Assembly: GCF_021462415.1 (NCBI RefSeq)
Contig: NZ_JAKEDS010000002.1
Coordinates: 248,001 to 312,000, forward strand
Length of the DNA stretch: 64,000 nt
Direction: 5' to 3'
DNA from: Rhodohalobacter sp. 614A
GTDB taxonomy: Bacteria > Bacteroidota > Rhodothermia > Balneolales > Balneolaceae
The notes under the pieces are model-generated. The model was given only the letters and a program-made list of their open reading frames with translations. It ran no database searches and had not been told where the DNA came from. Of this stretch, positions 8,740 through 18,203 are shown one piece after another (the first letter of the stretch is position 1; each line of letters opens with the position of its first letter). The translations under genes were made by a program, and so were the position numbers.

Positions 8740-10133
8740 TGACAATCACTCATAAACATGTTAAACAATGGCTGTTTCTGTTGCCATTTTTCCTCTATGA
8801 GGATCTTATCCTTTCGGTAGGCATGTTTGTGATAGGCTATCTGATTATTGAGTATGAAAAAATAGATGTGGCGCTTTCCAAACTGGAATGGCGGGAGTAC
8901 CTGTTTTTTATCTACATGTTTCACATGTTGTTTGGAGAAAGAGAGTTTGCCTATGTGGGATTTGAACCGCTCTTCGTCACGGAAATCGTAATATTCGGAT
9001 TGGTGGTTTCCTATGCGAGAGAGCTTCTTCAAATCAGGAAAGTACTCCTTGTTTATTACCTGATTGTGCTGGCAGGGCTTGGGTTTGCCGTGGTCTACTT
9101 TTCGGATAACCAGATTGACGCGATTCGTGACTCCTTTATGCTTGTGTATGCCATTTGGGTTCCCATCGTTTACTACATTTTTAAAAATGAAAATCATTAC
9201 GATCTGTTCTTTCTCTTTTTGAAACTTTTTATAGTACTGAAAGGTGCACAGTATGTCTACGAAGCGGTGATGATACTGACCGGCATGAAGATCATTTCTT
9301 TTGAAGGCTTCCGGTTTGGTGTAGGTTTCATCCTTCCGTCGCTGATTGTACTCACCATTTTCCTGCCGCTCCGGCAGGTCGACGTCAAATACAAAATTGC
9401 CGCTCTCGTTATGGTGCCCGCTGTATTTACCATGTTTCACCGGTCCGTATTTCTGGGCATAATACTTGGTTTGCTTCTTATTTTTGTGATTGGCAGCAAT
9501 TTCACCCGAAAGAAGATTGTAACCTACGGGCTTTTGAGCCTTGTTCTGCTCATCGGGTTTTTATTCTACTACAATACAGTTGTTGATGTGGATATCTTCA
9601 GAATACTTGAACTGAAGACCTCTTTAGAGGAGGGAAATATCAACTATCGGTTTGTATCGTGGCAGCATGTTATGGATAAATTTTATGAACACTTTCTGCT
9701 TGGCTACGGGGTGGGGCAGCCGGTCATGTTTTCACAAAACAACATTTTTTATAACACGGTAGAATTAACCTATTTCCAGATCAGAGATCTTGATGGAAAC
9801 GCACAGCCACACAATTCATATCTGAATATTCTTGCACGTTTTGGAATCCTGATTTTCCCGTTTTTTTTGTATGCCGTATTACAACCGCTCAAAAAGATCC
9901 CGGAATACATGCGGATTAAAAAGAGAGGGGGGAGTCATGCCTACTCAAAATTTTTGTTGCTGATCGGGTTCTTAATTTTGATGTATGTTCTCGCATTTTT
10001 CAATGTTGTTCTGGAAGGACCGCATCACGCATTTCCTTTTTGGCTGGCTATTGGGATGCTTCTTGGCTATGGAAGAGCCGGTAATTTTTCTGAAAAATTT
10101 GTTCAAATAAAACAAGTATCATCGGTTTCATGA
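8736..10133 (+). CDS. O-antigen ligase/polymerase-like membrane protein (Wzy type)
   Basis: A polytopic membrane protein of about 465 residues with roughly ten hydrophobic segments. The long loop near residues 300-385 carries LLGYGVGQ and later PHNSYLNILARFGILIFPFF, the conserved signature of the Wzy_C/O-antigen ligase family. Such proteins polymerise or ligate lipid-linked repeat units at the periplasmic face. I chose the ATG at 8736 because it overlaps the upstream stop (ATGA); the open frame extends to 8682 inside the previous gene. It overlaps the next gene by 4 bases as well. Polymerase is likelier than ligase because transferase genes surround it. Confidence 0.8.
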   Translation: MMTITHKHVKQWLFLLPFFLYEDLILSVGMFVIGYLIIEYEKIDVALSKLEWREYLFFIYMFHMLFGEREFAYVGFEPLFVTEIVIFGLVVSYARELLQIRKVLLVYYLIVLAGLGFAVVYFSDNQIDAIRDSFMLVYAIWVPIVYYIFKNENHYDLFFLFLKLFIVLKGAQYVYEAVMILTGMKIISFEGFRFGVGFILPSLIVLTIFLPLRQVDVKYKIAALVMVPAVFTMFHRSVFLGIILGLLLIFVIGSNFTRKKIVTYGLLSLVLLIGFLFYYNTVVDVDIFRILELKTSLEEGNINYRFVSWQHVMDKFYEHFLLGYGVGQPVMFSQNNIFYNTVELTYFQIRDLDGNAQPHNSYLNILARFGILIFPFFLYAVLQPLKKIPEYMRIKKRGGSHAYSKFLLLIGFLILMYVLAFFNVVLEGPHHAFPFWLAIGMLLGYGRAGNFSEKFVQIKQVSSVS

Positions 10134-11353
10134 AAATACTCCAGGTTCACAATAAATATAAGATTACCGGCGGAGAGTGGACCGTTCTGAATCAGGAGTA
10201 CGATTTACTGAGAAGAGATCATGAGGTTGATCAGTTGATTGTTGATAATAATGAAATACTGAATTCGACACTCAGCAAGCTGAAGCTCATTTTTTCCACG
10301 CATTACAATAGCTCTTCAAAAGAATTGCTGAAAGCGAAACTGCACGAGAGCAAACCGGATGTGATGCATGTTCACAATTTTTTTCCGCTTTTAACCCCAT
10401 CCATTTTTGAAGCTGCCAGGGAAGCCGGTGTTCCCTCAGTGTTAACTTTGCACAATTACCGGCTGATTCATCCCAACGGATTGATGTACCATCAAGGTAA
10501 TATTGATACGCGAAGTGTTTCCGGTAGTGCGTATCAATGTGTAACAGACGGCGTTTACCGGGATTCCATACTGCAAACGGCGGTTTCGGCTCATATGATT
10601 GAGTATCATCGAAAACACAAGACCTGGGATAGGCTGCCGTCTGCTTTTATTGCACTTTCAGAATTTTCAAAACAGAAATTTATTGAAGGCGGTCTGCCCG
10701 GCGACCGTATTATTGTAAAACCAAACTTCATGGAAGATCCGGCGGGGAGTCATCCGGGGTTACTGTCCAAACCAAAGAAAAAGCATCAATTTATTTATGT
10801 AGGGAGAATGAGCCATGAAAAGGGAGTTCAGGACCTGATTGATTGCTGGATGAAATACAAGATTAAAGCAAAACTGATTTTGGCCGGTGATGGACCTCTG
10901 AAATCAAAGCTGGAAAAAAAATCCAAAGATAACAGTCAGATCATGTGGCTGGGCGAAGTTTCTAATGAAGAGATATTACAAAAGCTCGCCGAATCCAGTG
11001 CGCTGTTATTTCCAACAAAATGGTATGAAGGGTTGCCCATGATCCTGATTGAAGCGATGTCCGTTGGTTGTCCAATCCTTACATCCAAAATCGGGAATCC
11101 CCAGGATTTGGTAGATCACAACGAAAACGGACTCCACTTTGAACCGGGAAATGTAGATGAACTATATGAAAGAATTCAGTTTTTCGAACAAAATGAAAAG
11201 CTGAGGATGAAAATGGGAGAAAAGGCCCGGGAAAAATATGTGAAGTATTTCACGCCGGAAAGCAATTACAGGCAACTGATGGATGTATACGAAATTGCCG
11301 AACAGCTTGAACAACAATTGGCTGGATCACAAGAAACGGTTTTGGCGAAATGA
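10130..11353 (+). CDS. Family 4 glycosyltransferase
   Basis: A GT-B transferase of 407 residues. The N-terminal domain has MKILQVHNKYKITGGEWTV and HVHNFFPLLTPS; the linker carries VLTLHNYRL; the C-terminal domain has FIYVGRMSHEKGVQDLI, LAGDGP and the GT4 EX7E motif inside WYEGLPMILIEAMSVGCPI. These residues bind the nucleotide sugar with retention of configuration. It overlaps both neighbours by 4 bases (ATGA), placing it in the coupled run from 7696 to 12129. Sugar specificity cannot be read. Confidence 0.88.
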   Translation: MKILQVHNKYKITGGEWTVLNQEYDLLRRDHEVDQLIVDNNEILNSTLSKLKLIFSTHYNSSSKELLKAKLHESKPDVMHVHNFFPLLTPSIFEAAREAGVPSVLTLHNYRLIHPNGLMYHQGNIDTRSVSGSAYQCVTDGVYRDSILQTAVSAHMIEYHRKHKTWDRLPSAFIALSEFSKQKFIEGGLPGDRIIVKPNFMEDPAGSHPGLLSKPKKKHQFIYVGRMSHEKGVQDLIDCWMKYKIKAKLILAGDGPLKSKLEKKSKDNSQIMWLGEVSNEEILQKLAESSALLFPTKWYEGLPMILIEAMSVGCPILTSKIGNPQDLVDHNENGLHFEPGNVDELYERIQFFEQNEKLRMKMGEKAREKYVKYFTPESNYRQLMDVYEIAEQLEQQLAGSQETVLAK

Positions 11354-12129
11354 GCGACCGGGTAAATATATTAGGGACAGAAGTGAGCCGGTACAATCTC
11401 TCCGAAACAATGGAGTTGATGAGTGAGGCTATCCAGGGCGGGAAGAAACTGAGGATTTCAGTAACGCCTGTAAATTGCATTCTCTGGGCCCGCAAGAATT
11501 CGAAATTGCGTGAAATTTACAATACGGCTGAAGTTGTAACCGCTGACGGCGTTCCAGTTGTGTGGGCCTCCAAAGTGTTAAAAAAACCGATCCGTGGTCG
11601 GGTTACGGGTCTTGATCTTTTGCCGGAGTTTGCAAAAGTAGCGGCAGAACGAAACCATTCCTTCTTTTTTTTAGGTGCAGCCGAAGGAGTTGCAGAAAGC
11701 CTTGCTGCATCACTAAAGGAGAAAAATCCCGGATTGAAAATTGCGGGAACATATTCTCCTCCGTTTGCGGCTCAATTTTCTGATGAAGAAAATCAGAAAA
11801 TGATAGAAATGGTAAACAGATCGAATGCAGATGTACTTTGGGTAAGCCTAACCGCCCCCAAACAGGATTATTGGATTGCCAATCATTTTGATAAGTTAAA
11901 TGTATCCGTGGCAATAGGTGTAGGCGCAGCATTTGATGTTGTTGCCGGAAATATTAAAAGATCACCTGCATGGATGCAAAAGTGGGGATTGGAATGGCTC
12001 TACCGGCTTATCCAGGAACCCAGAAGGTTGTCAAGGCGGTATCTGATCGAGGCACCTGTTTTTTTGCCCTTAATTATGAAGCAGGCATTTCAGACAAAAC
12101 GAGAACATGGATATACAGAAAACAGATAA
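11350..12129 (+). CDS. WecG/TagA/CpsF-family glycosyltransferase (GT26)
   Basis: A 259-residue enzyme with the GT26 signature: NCILWARKNSKLREIYNTAE, then VTADGVPVVWASKVL, RVTGLDLLPEF, FFLGAAEGVAE and VGVGAAFDVVAGNIKRSPAWM with a following WLYRLIQEPRRL. This family transfers N-acetylmannosaminyl or N-acetylmannosaminuronyl residues onto lipid-linked GlcNAc; it is membrane-associated through its C-terminal basic/hydrophobic tail. A ManNAc-type sugar would agree with the diacetamido-uronate genes at 23.5-27.0 kb and the epimerase at 38.5 kb. It overlaps the upstream transferase by 4 bases and the fucose synthase by 23. Confidence 0.9.
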   Translation: MSDRVNILGTEVSRYNLSETMELMSEAIQGGKKLRISVTPVNCILWARKNSKLREIYNTAEVVTADGVPVVWASKVLKKPIRGRVTGLDLLPEFAKVAAERNHSFFFLGAAEGVAESLAASLKEKNPGLKIAGTYSPPFAAQFSDEENQKMIEMVNRSNADVLWVSLTAPKQDYWIANHFDKLNVSVAIGVGAAFDVVAGNIKRSPAWMQKWGLEWLYRLIQEPRRLSRRYLIEAPVFLPLIMKQAFQTKREHGYTENR

Positions 12130-13066
12130 AATTTATGTGGCCGGCCATCGGGGAATGGTGGGTTCGGCTGTACTAAGAAAACTTACTGAGGAGGGATTTT
12201 CAAACCTTGTTGTAAGAACAAGCAGCGAACTGGATCTTCGTAAGCAAGAGGAAGTCCATTCATTTATCAGCCGGGAAAAACCCAAGGCAGTGATTATTGC
12301 GGCTGCAAAAGTTGGCGGCATTCTTGCCAATGATTCTTATCCATATGCTTTTTTGCACGACAATCTTATCATTGAAGACAACCTGATTCATGCTTCTCAT
12401 GAAAATGATGTTGAGAAACTGATTTTTCTGGGCAGTTCCTGTATCTACCCAAAATATGCTGACCAGCCATTAAAAGAAGATTCGGTGCTTACGGGACCAC
12501 TCGAGCCAACCAATCAGTGGTATGCCATTGCAAAGATTGCAGGGGTTAAATTATGCGAGGCGTTGCGAAAAGAGCATGGGCGCGATTATGTGTCGCTGAT
12601 GCCTACGAATCTTTATGGTCCCGGCGATAATTTTGATCTGAAAACCTCGCATGTGCTGCCTGCGATGATTCGAAAGTTTCATGATGCTGCGGAACAGGGA
12701 CATGAACCTGTAACATTGTGGGGATCCGGCCAACCAATGAGAGAGTTTTTATATGTAGATGATGTTGCCGATGCCGTGCTTTTTACACTGCGAAACAAAA
12801 TGAGCGATCATCTATATAACGTGGGGACCGGGAAGGACATAACCATTTTAAAACTGGCACAAAAAATTCAGAAAATAACAGGTCACAAAGGTGAAATTAT
12901 TTGGGATACCGGCAAGCCTGACGGAACTCCGCGAAAATTAATGGACGTATCGAAAATAGAAGCGGATGGATGGGTTTACAAAACCGAACTGGACGATGGG
13001 ATTGAGAAAACTTATAGATGGTTTAAACAAAACCGCGAAAGGATTAGAGAAGTAAGGTTCGGTTAA
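12107..13066 (+). CDS. fcl: GDP-L-fucose synthase
   Basis: A 319-residue short-chain dehydrogenase/reductase that epimerises and reduces GDP-4-keto-6-deoxymannose to GDP-L-fucose with NADPH. Visible motifs: nucleotide-binding YVAGHRGMVGSAVLRKL at the N-terminus, the family-specific FLGSSCIYPKYADQP around the catalytic Ser, the YxxxK pair in WYAIAKIAG, and LMPTNLYGPGDNFD. Length is normal for the family. The ATG at 12107 overlaps the upstream gene by 23 bases, and no nearer start exists before the glycine-rich loop. Its partner gmd is at 16906, separated by the priming transferase and export genes. Confidence 0.93.
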   Translation: MDIQKTDKIYVAGHRGMVGSAVLRKLTEEGFSNLVVRTSSELDLRKQEEVHSFISREKPKAVIIAAAKVGGILANDSYPYAFLHDNLIIEDNLIHASHENDVEKLIFLGSSCIYPKYADQPLKEDSVLTGPLEPTNQWYAIAKIAGVKLCEALRKEHGRDYVSLMPTNLYGPGDNFDLKTSHVLPAMIRKFHDAAEQGHEPVTLWGSGQPMREFLYVDDVADAVLFTLRNKMSDHLYNVGTGKDITILKLAQKIQKITGHKGEIIWDTGKPDGTPRKLMDVSKIEADGWVYKTELDDGIEKTYRWFKQNRERIREVRFG

Positions 13067-13253
13067 ATAAAGCCCCGGAATCAACGAGTCTTTTAAAATG
13101 GACTAAAAGATATTAAAATTATTTCATAGATAATTTCATGGAAAAAACCATATTCTGATAATGTGTTTTTCTCATAAAATTAAGTTCATTATTGGAAGCA
13201 AATATTCTTAAATTTATTTGTTATCATTTAATTCACTGAACGCATTTTCCTAT

Positions 13254-13283
13254 TGTAAATAAGTTTGAAACGAGGTAAGTTTG
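13254..13283 (+). promoter_or_regulatory. Promoter candidate for the priming transferase/export genes
   Basis: TTG (13254-13256), 19 bases, then TAAGTTTG (13276-13283), an exact match to the Bacteroidota -33/-7 promoter pattern. Transcription would start near 13290, giving a leader of about 34 bases before the ATG at 13324. The 257-base gap it lies in is AT-rich and has no coding frame, which fits a new transcription unit after fcl. Confidence 0.55.
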
Positions 13284-13323
13284 TTGTTTACAAAAATTGC
13301 GTGGCCGAGAAAAGTAACTTGTA

Positions 13324-14058
13324 ATGGATATATCGATCAATGAGGTTCAGACGGTAAGAGAAAGACTTCAGCAAGAGTCCAGAAATGGAAACGACAATGC
13401 TGATTCTTATCTCAAAAACGGCTATATGCTGTCGACCTATAAGAACCTTAAAGTAAGACAATATAAAGGAAAGAGAGTAGTAGATCTTGCGATCGGTTCG
13501 GTAGCACTTATTTTTTGTCTGATTTTATTTCCATTTATTGCACTTGGAATCAAACTTTCTTCCAGGGGACCAATCTTTTTTAAGCAAAAGCGCACCGGCC
13601 AAAATGGAGTTATTTTTACCTGCTATAAATTCCGGACAATGCGTTGTTCGACAAAACGTACACCAAATGGAAGGCCGGATATCACTGTAGAAGGAGATGA
13701 CAGAATTTTTCCCTTTGGGAGATTACTCCGACTTTTAAATTTGGATGAACTCCCGCAAATCATCAATGTTTTAAAGGGAGACATGAGTTTGGTAGGCCCA
13801 AGGCCATACCCGGTTGAAGAGTGCTCTTTTTGGAATTCAACGTTTGACGACTTTTTTTACCGATATGCGGTAAAGCCCGGAATTACCGGTTTTTCGCAAG
13901 TGAAAGGATATAGGGGAGGTACATACAGTGTGGAGCACATGCGAAAGAGAACGGATTACGACCTGATCTATGTCCAGAAAAACACTTTTTTAATGGACCT
14001 CTATATTATCATGAAAACAGTAACAAAAATGATCAATTTGGATACAAACGCCCATTAA
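13324..14058 (+). CDS. Priming phosphoglycosyl transferase (bacterial sugar transferase, WcaJ/ExoY type)
   Basis: A 244-residue monotopic phosphoglycosyl transferase that moves a sugar-1-phosphate from a nucleotide sugar to undecaprenyl phosphate, the first step of repeat-unit assembly. A single hydrophobic re-entrant helix (about residues 50-78) is followed by GPIFFKQKRTGQNG, YKFRTM, the catalytic Asp-Glu in NLDELPQIINVLKGDMSLVG and the RPYPV and KPGITGFSQVKGY segments. It lacks the four-helix N-terminal extension of long WcaJ proteins, so it is a minimal form. It precedes the export gene and has its own promoter candidate. Confidence 0.92.
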   Translation: MDISINEVQTVRERLQQESRNGNDNADSYLKNGYMLSTYKNLKVRQYKGKRVVDLAIGSVALIFCLILFPFIALGIKLSSRGPIFFKQKRTGQNGVIFTCYKFRTMRCSTKRTPNGRPDITVEGDDRIFPFGRLLRLLNLDELPQIINVLKGDMSLVGPRPYPVEECSFWNSTFDDFFYRYAVKPGITGFSQVKGYRGGTYSVEHMRKRTDYDLIYVQKNTFLMDLYIIMKTVTKMINLDTNAH

Positions 14059-14121
14059 ACCCATTCAATTTGTTCGACGTTAACCCCTCCAGAATTTATT
14101 ACAATACGATATAGCCTACAC

Positions 14122-16701
14122 ATGAAAAAAGTTTTATCAGCACTCTTAATTCTATCCTCTTTTTTACTTCTCATTCCAAAACTATCGAACGCCCAACAGA
14201 TTCCAAGCAACATCAATATCGGGAATATCCAGAATGTTGATGTAAGCTCGCTGACCGATGCCCAGTTGCTGAATTTTTATCAGCAAATGCAGGAAAACGG
14301 ATTTACGGTTCAGGAAGTGGGGAATATAGCACGCGCCAGAGGTTTACCCCAGGCCCAGGCCCAGTTGCTTGTTACCAGGTTAAACCAGGTAGCTGCTTCC
14401 GTTGGGGGAGGTCAGGATGGACAGAACGGTTCAGGTAATCAAGGCCGTGATGACGCAGGCATGCAATTACAGTACAGTGAATTGCCCCCCGTTGAACAAG
14501 AGTTGCTTGTAAGTGAATTAAGGAGATTGGTTGAACAACGGAATGAAGAAGAAGTGATGAGACAACTTGATCTCATTATTGAGGAAGGGTTTCCTATTTT
14601 CGGGGAGAGTATTTTTGCAGGATCTTCCCAATCGTTTGAACCCTCTGTAGACATTCCCACCCCGGTTGATTATGTATTTGGTGCAGGTGATGTTGTTGAA
14701 ATTGAAATATGGGGGGCAGCTGAAGAGCGGTATTCCGAGGAAATCGATCCATCCGGAAATATCAGGATTCCACGGATTGGCCCGATTCAAATTTCCGGGT
14801 TACGTTATGATGAAGCCAAAGCAAAAATTTTAAGAAACCTGAAACAAATATATTCAGGACTGAACCTGACAAATCCGAGTGAAGGAAATACTTTTGCAGA
14901 TGTATCACTGGGTGATGTTCGAAGCATCAATGTAAGTATGATCGGTGAAGTGCGGCAGCCGGGTTCTTATACGGTATCTTCATTATCCACCGTATTCAAC
15001 CTTCTTTATGCCGCCGGCGGACCAAATCGGTCGGGTTCATGGAGGGAAATCCAGATTATTCGTGGTGACAGTATAGCGTATACATTCGATATCTATGACT
15101 TAATGATATACGGAGATCAGTCAGACAATATCCGGCTTCGTGATCAGGATGTGATAAAAATTCCTCCCTATATAAACCGCATTCAGCTTACCGGAGAAGT
15201 AAAACGTCCCGGTTTGTTTGAGTTGGAAGAAGGTGAGACACTCGGTGATTTGATGGATTTTACAGGCGGTTTTTCAGCGGATGCTTACAAAGACCGAATT
15301 ATTATTCACAGGAAAACCAATATTCAGCGAAGTGTTGCAGACGTCAATTGGCCGGATGGATCCGACTTTGTCCTGAGAAACGGTGACGAAATAGAGATAG
15401 GATCCATTGTAGATCGATATGAAAACCGTGTGAGCATTGAAGGTGCGGTTTACAAACCAGGCGATTATGAACTTACAGATGGATTAACATTACTGGATTT
15501 GATTCAGAAAGCCGAAGGAGTTACGGAAGACGCGTACCTGGACAGAGGTATAATTTACCGAAGTATGGATGATTTGATGCTGGAAAGTATTCCGTTCTCC
15601 GTTCGTGATATCATAGAAGGTAACGCCGACGATATTCCACTTAGAAGAAATGACCTTATTAGAATTTCTTCCCGTTTCGATTTAAGAGAAACTCTTACAG
15701 TGAGGGTAAGCGGGGCCGTAAATAATCCCAACAGGTTTGAATACCTGGAAGGCATGACTCTGGAAGATGCCGTATTCCTCGCTGATGGACTGAGAGATGA
15801 AGCTGCTGCCTATCGGGTTGAAGTGGCCCGGCGTGTGGTGGACGGTGATACTAGGGTGAAGGTCAATCAGATTGCAAATATTTACGAGTTTGAAATAGAC
15901 GAAAATTTCAGCTTCCAGGGAAGTGATGGTGAGTTTGAGCTTCAACCTTACGATATGGTATTTGTTCGTACCAAGCCCAACTACCAGGAACAGTTGACCG
16001 TGAGAATTGAAGGCGAAGTTCAATATCCCGGAGAATATGTTCTCGAAAGAAGAGATGCACGCCTCACTGATTTGATCAGACAGGCAGGCGGTTTATCTGA
16101 TTTTGCCTATCCTGCCGGCGCCTCAATGGACCGTATTCTTGAAATCACAACCCGCCGGGTTGAAATAGATCGTGAAGGTTCGGAAGGCAGAACCCAAACG
16201 CTTAACTCACTGAACCTGGAAAATGTCAACCTCGATCGTTTTGAAACGGTTAATGATACTACATATACCCCTGTGGGTATCCGTTTAGACGATGCATTGG
16301 ATGATCCGAGTAGCATAGACGATATTCGTTTACAGGAAGGGGATATCATTCGAATTCCGCGTAATTTACAAACCGTTCGGGTAGAAGGCGGTGTTCTTCA
16401 GCCGGTCACGATGCGTTATGTTCCGGGCCGCGGATTACAGGGATACATCGACAATGCCGGCGGAACAACAGATCGTGGCCAGCGCCACAGGGCATATATT
16501 GTTTATGCCAATGGCGAAGTTGATCGGGTCCGGCGCTTCCTCAGAATCAGAAGTAATCCTGATGTAGAGCCCGGAGCCACTATTATCGTTCCGGAAAAAC
16601 CGGCAGGACGTGAAATGTCGCCCCAAGAGCGAATTGGTTTAGCCTCGAGTATTGCTACAACCACCATTCTGTTCCTCAACCTGCTTGACAGGCTTCGTTA
16701 A
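14122..16701 (+). CDS. SLBB-domain polysaccharide export protein (Wza/OPX-like)
   Basis: An 859-residue secreted protein. A signal peptide (LLILSSFLLLIPKLSNAQQ) is followed by a helical Q-rich region with a Gly/Gln-rich linker near residues 93-113. The polysaccharide export domain starts at about 180 (DYVFGAGDVVEIEIWG). Six SLBB repeats begin near residues 271, 352, 436, 526, 626 and 751, each with a GxVxxPGxY-type turn. The C-terminus is a hydrophobic segment (LASSIATTTILFLNLL). Wza-type proteins form the outer-membrane channel for capsule; this version has many more SLBB repeats than E. coli Wza and lacks its lipobox. It works with the Wzc-like kinase at 20379. A terminator follows. Confidence 0.9.
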   Translation: MKKVLSALLILSSFLLLIPKLSNAQQIPSNINIGNIQNVDVSSLTDAQLLNFYQQMQENGFTVQEVGNIARARGLPQAQAQLLVTRLNQVAASVGGGQDGQNGSGNQGRDDAGMQLQYSELPPVEQELLVSELRRLVEQRNEEEVMRQLDLIIEEGFPIFGESIFAGSSQSFEPSVDIPTPVDYVFGAGDVVEIEIWGAAEERYSEEIDPSGNIRIPRIGPIQISGLRYDEAKAKILRNLKQIYSGLNLTNPSEGNTFADVSLGDVRSINVSMIGEVRQPGSYTVSSLSTVFNLLYAAGGPNRSGSWREIQIIRGDSIAYTFDIYDLMIYGDQSDNIRLRDQDVIKIPPYINRIQLTGEVKRPGLFELEEGETLGDLMDFTGGFSADAYKDRIIIHRKTNIQRSVADVNWPDGSDFVLRNGDEIEIGSIVDRYENRVSIEGAVYKPGDYELTDGLTLLDLIQKAEGVTEDAYLDRGIIYRSMDDLMLESIPFSVRDIIEGNADDIPLRRNDLIRISSRFDLRETLTVRVSGAVNNPNRFEYLEGMTLEDAVFLADGLRDEAAAYRVEVARRVVDGDTRVKVNQIANIYEFEIDENFSFQGSDGEFELQPYDMVFVRTKPNYQEQLTVRIEGEVQYPGEYVLERRDARLTDLIRQAGGLSDFAYPAGASMDRILEITTRRVEIDREGSEGRTQTLNSLNLENVNLDRFETVNDTTYTPVGIRLDDALDDPSSIDDIRLQEGDIIRIPRNLQTVRVEGGVLQPVTMRYVPGRGLQGYIDNAGGTTDRGQRHRAYIVYANGEVDRVRRFLRIRSNPDVEPGATIIVPEKPAGREMSPQERIGLASSIATTTILFLNLLDRLR

Positions 16702-16717
16702 TAATTACTCAACATTT

Positions 16718-16747
16718 AAAGGAGGCTTTTGAGAGTCTCCTTTTTTT
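16718..16747 (+). terminator. Rho-independent terminator after the export gene
   Basis: GGAGGCT and AGTCTCC arms, with one G-T wobble and a short T/G loop, are followed directly by seven T (16741-16747), 17 bases after the export gene's stop. It is the clearest terminator in the window and separates the export gene from gmd. Confidence 0.75.
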
Positions 16748-16802
16748 GATATTTGAGAATGAAGCAAAACGGCAGAAGTAACTCATTACTATTTTCACTT
16801 CT

Positions 16803-16832
16803 TGTCGAACATTTCGGATTTCTTTACTTTTA
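16803..16832 (+). promoter_or_regulatory. Promoter candidate for gmd
   Basis: TTG (16803-16805), 19 bases, then TACTTTTA (16825-16832), seven of eight positions of TAnnTTTG. It lies between the terminator at 16718 and the ATG at 16906, where a new promoter is expected. Confidence 0.4.
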
Positions 16833-16905
16833 TTCTGTCGTTAATCATCTAAAAGAAAAGGCTTCTGAACGGAGTGAATGCCAACCATCGGATTAGGAAA
16901 CATTT

Positions 16906-18042
16906 ATGAGCCGTAATAAAACCGCACTCATTACCGGAATAACAGGACAGGACGGATCTTATCTTGCCGAACTTCTTCTGGAAAAAGGTTATACCGTTCA
17001 CGGTATCAAAAGGAGGGCAAGTTTATTTAATACAGAGAGAATTGACCATTTGTATGAAGATCCTCATGCGGACGATCCATCTCTGTTTTTGCACTACGGG
17101 GACATGACCGATTCGATGAATATCACCCGGATCATTCAGGAAACCCAACCGGATGAGATTTACAATCTTGCTGCAATGAGTCACGTGCAAGTCAGCTTTG
17201 AGAAACCGGAATACACTGCCAACGCTGACGGCCTTGGGATGCTTAGAATTCTTGAAGCGGTTCGTCTGCTTGGGATGGAGCAAAAAACAAAAATCTACCA
17301 GGCATCCACATCAGAATTATACGGGTTGGTACAGGAAGTTCCCCAAAGCGAGAAAACACCATTTTACCCGCGTTCTCCCTATGCGGCTGCAAAACTTTAC
17401 GCATACTGGATTACCGTGAATTACCGAGAAGCCTACAAAATGTACGCCTGTAACGGTATTCTGTTCAATCATGAATCACCGCGGCGTGGGGAAACTTTTG
17501 TGACGCGGAAAATTACCAGGGCCGCTGCGAAAATTGCTCTGGGGCTGCAGGATATACTTTATATCGGGAATATGGATGCCCGGCGCGATTGGGGCCACGC
17601 CAAAGATTATGTGGAAGCAATGTGGCTGATGCTCCAGCAGGATAAACCGGAAGATTTTGTGATTGCAACTGGAGTGACAACAACTGTTCGCGATTTTATC
17701 AGAATGGCCTTTGCGAAAGCAGGAATGCAGATTCGTTTTGAGGGTGAAGGTGTTGAAGAGGTTGGAATTATAGACACATTGGATGAATCTTTCCCCACCA
17801 AAAAAGAAAGTGGTCTCAAGCCGGGCGATGTTATAATAAAGGTAGACCCACGTTACTTCCGTCCAACCGAAGTGGATATTTTGATCGGCGATCCCTCAAA
17901 AGCAAAAGAAAAACTGGGATGGCAGCCCAAATATACCCTTAAGATGCTTGTGAATGATATGGTTGAATCTGATCTCAAGCTTTTCAAAAAGCAACAAACA
18001 CTCCTTGCCAACGGTTACTCTATTTTAAATCAGGCTGAATAG
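16906..18042 (+). CDS. gmd: GDP-mannose 4,6-dehydratase
   Basis: A 378-residue extended short-chain dehydrogenase that converts GDP-D-mannose to GDP-4-keto-6-deoxymannose. Motifs: [14 protein letters not shown] for NADP binding, [20 protein letters not shown], the [14 protein letters not shown] segment, catalytic Tyr-Lys in [30 protein letters not shown] and the [20 protein letters not shown] block, all typical of Gmd. Length is normal. Its product feeds fcl at 12107, so GDP-L-fucose is expected in the polymer made here. Confidence 0.95.
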   Translation: MSRNKTALITGITGQDGSYLAELLLEKGYTVHGIKRRASLFNTERIDHLYEDPHADDPSLFLHYGDMTDSMNITRIIQETQPDEIYNLAAMSHVQVSFEKPEYTANADGLGMLRILEAVRLLGMEQKTKIYQASTSELYGLVQEVPQSEKTPFYPRSPYAAAKLYAYWITVNYREAYKMYACNGILFNHESPRRGETFVTRKITRAAAKIALGLQDILYIGNMDARRDWGHAKDYVEAMWLMLQQDKPEDFVIATGVTTTVRDFIRMAFAKAGMQIRFEGEGVEEVGIIDTLDESFPTKKESGLKPGDVIIKVDPRYFRPTEVDILIGDPSKAKEKLGWQPKYTLKMLVNDMVESDLKLFKKQQTLLANGYSILNQAE

Positions 18043-18203
18043 GTTTGATAAAGCGAATGGATGGTAATTTTGATCTGCAGAAGTAAAAACTATGTTTTTA
18101 ATTTCCTTGGTTGTATCTCGTTATCGCATTCAAACAAGCAGCATATTTAGTGTGGCGAAATAGCATCGGATTATGAACAGAATCAATGTGAAATGAAGCC
18201 TGC

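Noticed and set aside
12107-12129. Possible frameshift or fusion between the GT26 and fucose synthase genes
   Set aside because: Both proteins are full length with normal ends; a 23-base overlap is ordinary in this run of coupled genes.
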